From Pseudomonadota bacterium (GTDB lineage Bacteria > Pseudomonadota > Alphaproteobacteria > Sphingomonadales > Sphingomonadaceae), in assembly GCA_029781465.1 (NCBI GenBank), contig JAKOWQ010000082.1, positions 1-16,177 on the forward strand: a stretch of 16,177 bases of DNA. Direction: 5' to 3'. Every line of letters starts with the position of its first letter. Within the stretch, counting starts at the first letter, position 1. Both the position numbers and the translations under genes were made by a program. The notes under the pieces are model-generated. The model did not search any database. It was not told the DNA's origin and saw only the letters and a program-made list of their open reading frames with translations. Shown here piece by piece: positions 14,560 to 16,177 of this stretch.

Positions 14560-15914
14560 AGATCGTTCAGTGGTTCAAGCGCAAACTCAATCCGCGCGCG
14601 GCGGCTGCACCGATCCGCGACAATTCCCCAAAGCCGCTACGGGAGTTCGTGTATCTTGATGAAGTAAGCCTTCGCAGCCTTCTTTCATCACAAACAGGAG
14701 AGGTAACGGAAGGTAAGTCCGAGCAAAGTTCTGATTCCCTGCAGACGCAACTCGACAGCACGCTAGCGGCGACCGCGCCGATGTTGGCAAAGAGCGAACT
14801 TACTTCGCGTTTTCAAACCACAAACAGCAGCACGCTTCAAACATCGCGCAAGGCCACTGTGCAGTCGTGGTTCCGGGAATTTCACAGCCTCACCGGCCTG
14901 AGATTGATTGAGCCTGCTGAAACGTTGCCGACGATCACCGACATCAGCGAATTGCTGGCTGTTGAGAATCCTTCGATCGTCACGCCCGCCCGCGAGCTGA
15001 AGCGTGGCACCCTCGTTGAGTTCCGTGTCAAACTGAAAGCTGATCCCGTCTTCCATCTCGGAACAATGGTGACAGAGTTTTCCAGCATGGTGGATGAAGC
15101 TCCAGAGTTATTTGCAGGAAATAATGTGTTTTCCTCACTTTTTGAGGCACAGAGAGTTAATAATATTCTCCAAAGACTCTTGGCTGGATTAATTCCAATC
15201 CGAGCTGAGGCACTGGATTATAGAATTGTATTCATTGACGGCGTCGAATATGTTGCGCACAAAGATTGCCTAAACAACATAAACATCTCAGAAACGCATT
15301 TAGAACTCGTAGGAGTTACAGAACATCTTGCGTATTGGAAGGATATTCGCCGGGTTTTGTTCTCAGACGCCGAATTTACGATGCTCTGCCGCGTTGCTCG
15401 AAGCGATCTGCAATCTACATGGACACCAGTGAAGCTAGGCGATCTGTTTCGCGATGTGGCCCCAGACATGGTGGAAGCAATCAACACGGCTAGCCGCTCT
15501 CCCTTCGAAGGAGCAAACGGTGGAACGAGCATCAACACCAACGAACTTTTGCTGAATCAGGCGCTGACCCAATACAAGGACGCCCTTCTCTTCGAAACTG
15601 GAAAGCAGCTAACTCCGCAGCAGCATGCTGAGATAACAGGCCAAATCGCGCAACTAGGTCAACGAGCAGCCACCGCTGTTGGTCAACGGTCTGCATTCCA
15701 ATACCTCCTATCGTCCCTTCGCGAAATGACAGACCTTAATGTCGGACCGGACAAGGACGTTGAGCTGCGGGATAATGCCCGCCTCTCAACCGGCCTGCCA
15801 CTCTTCCCGTCTGCAACGAACAATCTGACGACAGTTGTTACCGATGCGCCCGCATTGCCAGACACTTCGACGCCCCGGCTACTCGATGTCGAGGTCATCG
15901 CTATATATTGGTGA
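14556..15914 (+). CDS. DUF6414-like protein, partner of the AAA ATPase
   Basis: This 452-residue soluble protein has no signal peptide or membrane helix. From memory it resembles proteins annotated DUF6414, whose function is unknown; the resemblance is in LREFVYLDEVSLRSLLSS (28-45), the block RKATVQSWFREF (98-109), LVEFRVKLKADPVFHL (153-168) and YWKDIRRVLFSDAEF (260-274). Residues ~46-98 are rich in Ser, Thr, Gln and Leu and likely disordered or coiled. A Gln/Ala-rich helical part lies at ~335-390, and the protein ends with a conserved-looking hydrophobic strand RLLDVEVIAIYW. It starts with a basic, amphipathic MKIVQWFKRKLNPR that could touch a membrane or nucleic acid. The ATG overlaps the AAA stop (ATGA, 14556-14559), so the two are translationally coupled and probably act together as ATPase plus adaptor, effector or substrate. 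AT-rich stretches around 15110-15250 support foreign origin. Confidence 0.8.
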   Translation: MKIVQWFKRKLNPRAAAAPIRDNSPKPLREFVYLDEVSLRSLLSSQTGEVTEGKSEQSSDSLQTQLDSTLAATAPMLAKSELTSRFQTTNSSTLQTSRKATVQSWFREFHSLTGLRLIEPAETLPTITDISELLAVENPSIVTPARELKRGTLVEFRVKLKADPVFHLGTMVTEFSSMVDEAPELFAGNNVFSSLFEAQRVNNILQRLLAGLIPIRAEALDYRIVFIDGVEYVAHKDCLNNINISETHLELVGVTEHLAYWKDIRRVLFSDAEFTMLCRVARSDLQSTWTPVKLGDLFRDVAPDMVEAINTASRSPFEGANGGTSINTNELLLNQALTQYKDALLFETGKQLTPQQHAEITGQIAQLGQRAATAVGQRSAFQYLLSSLREMTDLNVGPDKDVELRDNARLSTGLPLFPSATNNLTTVVTDAPALPDTSTPRLLDVEVIAIYW

Positions 15915-16177
15915 GCAAGAGGGTGGCATACCGTTAGATTCGGGCGCGCGAAGGTTAACTTGCTAGCCCAATTAATGCATTAGAATCAGCATCGCATTCA
16001 AACGCCCCAGGACTCCTTGCGAAAGCTCTGAACTCACGCCAAAAGGCATCTGCCTTCGGTGAAAGCCCGTGGGTGGGGCGTGGAATCCCCTTTTGTTGCG
16101 TAGCTCGGTCGAATTTTCGGCCGGGTGACCGCCGCGTATGTCCAAGCGCACGCTAAAGGTGGCGGTGTCTCGGGCTA
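15915..16177. other. island tail without a confirmed gene
   Basis: No gene is convincingly complete in this tail. On the minus strand a frame is open from 16152 to a TAA at 15955 (65 codons, ending ECDADSNALIGLAS), with coding-like residues such as KADAFWREFRAFARSPGAF but no usable start codon; it may be a decayed gene end. On the plus strand an ATG at 16138 (MSKRTLKVAVSRA) stays open to the window edge and could be the start of the next gene. A 14-base near-palindrome, AAGGCATCTGCCTT, is at 16043-16056. Confidence 0.4.
16104..16125 (+). other. stable hairpin in the island tail
   Basis: Bases 16104-16112 (CTCGGTCGA) pair with 16117-16125 (TCGGCCGGG) in a 9-bp stem with two G-T wobbles and a four-base ATTT loop. 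No T-run follows on either strand. It sits 12 bases before the possible start codon at 16138, so it may be a leader structure, part of a small RNA, or a recombination site. Confidence 0.35.

Noticed and set aside
13041..16177. CRISPR array or transposon ends inside the island part
   Set aside because: No regularly spaced repeats, transposase-like frame or terminal inverted repeats with target duplication could be found by eye.

Overview
The window looks like a chromosomal stretch from a sphingomonad-type alphaproteobacterium (Novosphingobium, Sphingomonas or Erythrobacter-like). The grounds are very GC-rich, tightly packed genes, three large TonB-dependent outer-membrane receptors, and the style of the receptor C-termini. 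The genus is inferred; there is no rRNA or other marker to fix it.

Positions 1-12982 are ordinary core or flexible genome. In order they hold: the 3' part of a TonB-dependent receptor followed by a DUF2817 (M14-type) metallohydrolase; lipB coupled by an ATGA overlap to a small lipoprotein gene, both on the minus strand; two tandem paralogous six-helix membrane proteins of the GPDPase_memb type; a PmtA-like phospholipid methyltransferase; a major-facilitator transporter; and an ArsC-type arsenate reductase. Next comes a siderophore receptor behind two Fur-box-like palindromes. Last is a minus-strand operon of a second complete receptor, a class II aldolase and an orphan [2Fe-2S] oxidoreductase subunit. 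Convergent genes are separated by a few bases, and one pair shares a CTAG stop.

At 12996-13040 there is a clean junction. The 3' half of a tRNA-Thr(CGT) gene (anticodon loop to CCA, minus strand) is present, but its 5' half is replaced by unrelated sequence. This is the classic scar left when an integrative element enters the 3' end of a tRNA gene. Everything to the right (13041-16177) is therefore read as the left end of a genomic island, and its base composition and codon use are visibly more AT-rich and mixed.

The island portion carries a two-gene operon with a 4-base ATGA overlap. The first gene encodes a single-ring AAA ATPase with an N-terminal beta-rich (OB-like) region, resembling proteasome-activating or Cdc48-type unfoldases but without a C-terminal HbYX motif. 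The second encodes a 452-residue protein resembling the uncharacterised DUF6414 group. This pair is the best candidate in the window for an undescribed system, perhaps a defence or protein-quality module. The last 260 bases hold no convincing gene but contain a strong hairpin, an unstarted minus-strand frame and a possible gene start at the edge.
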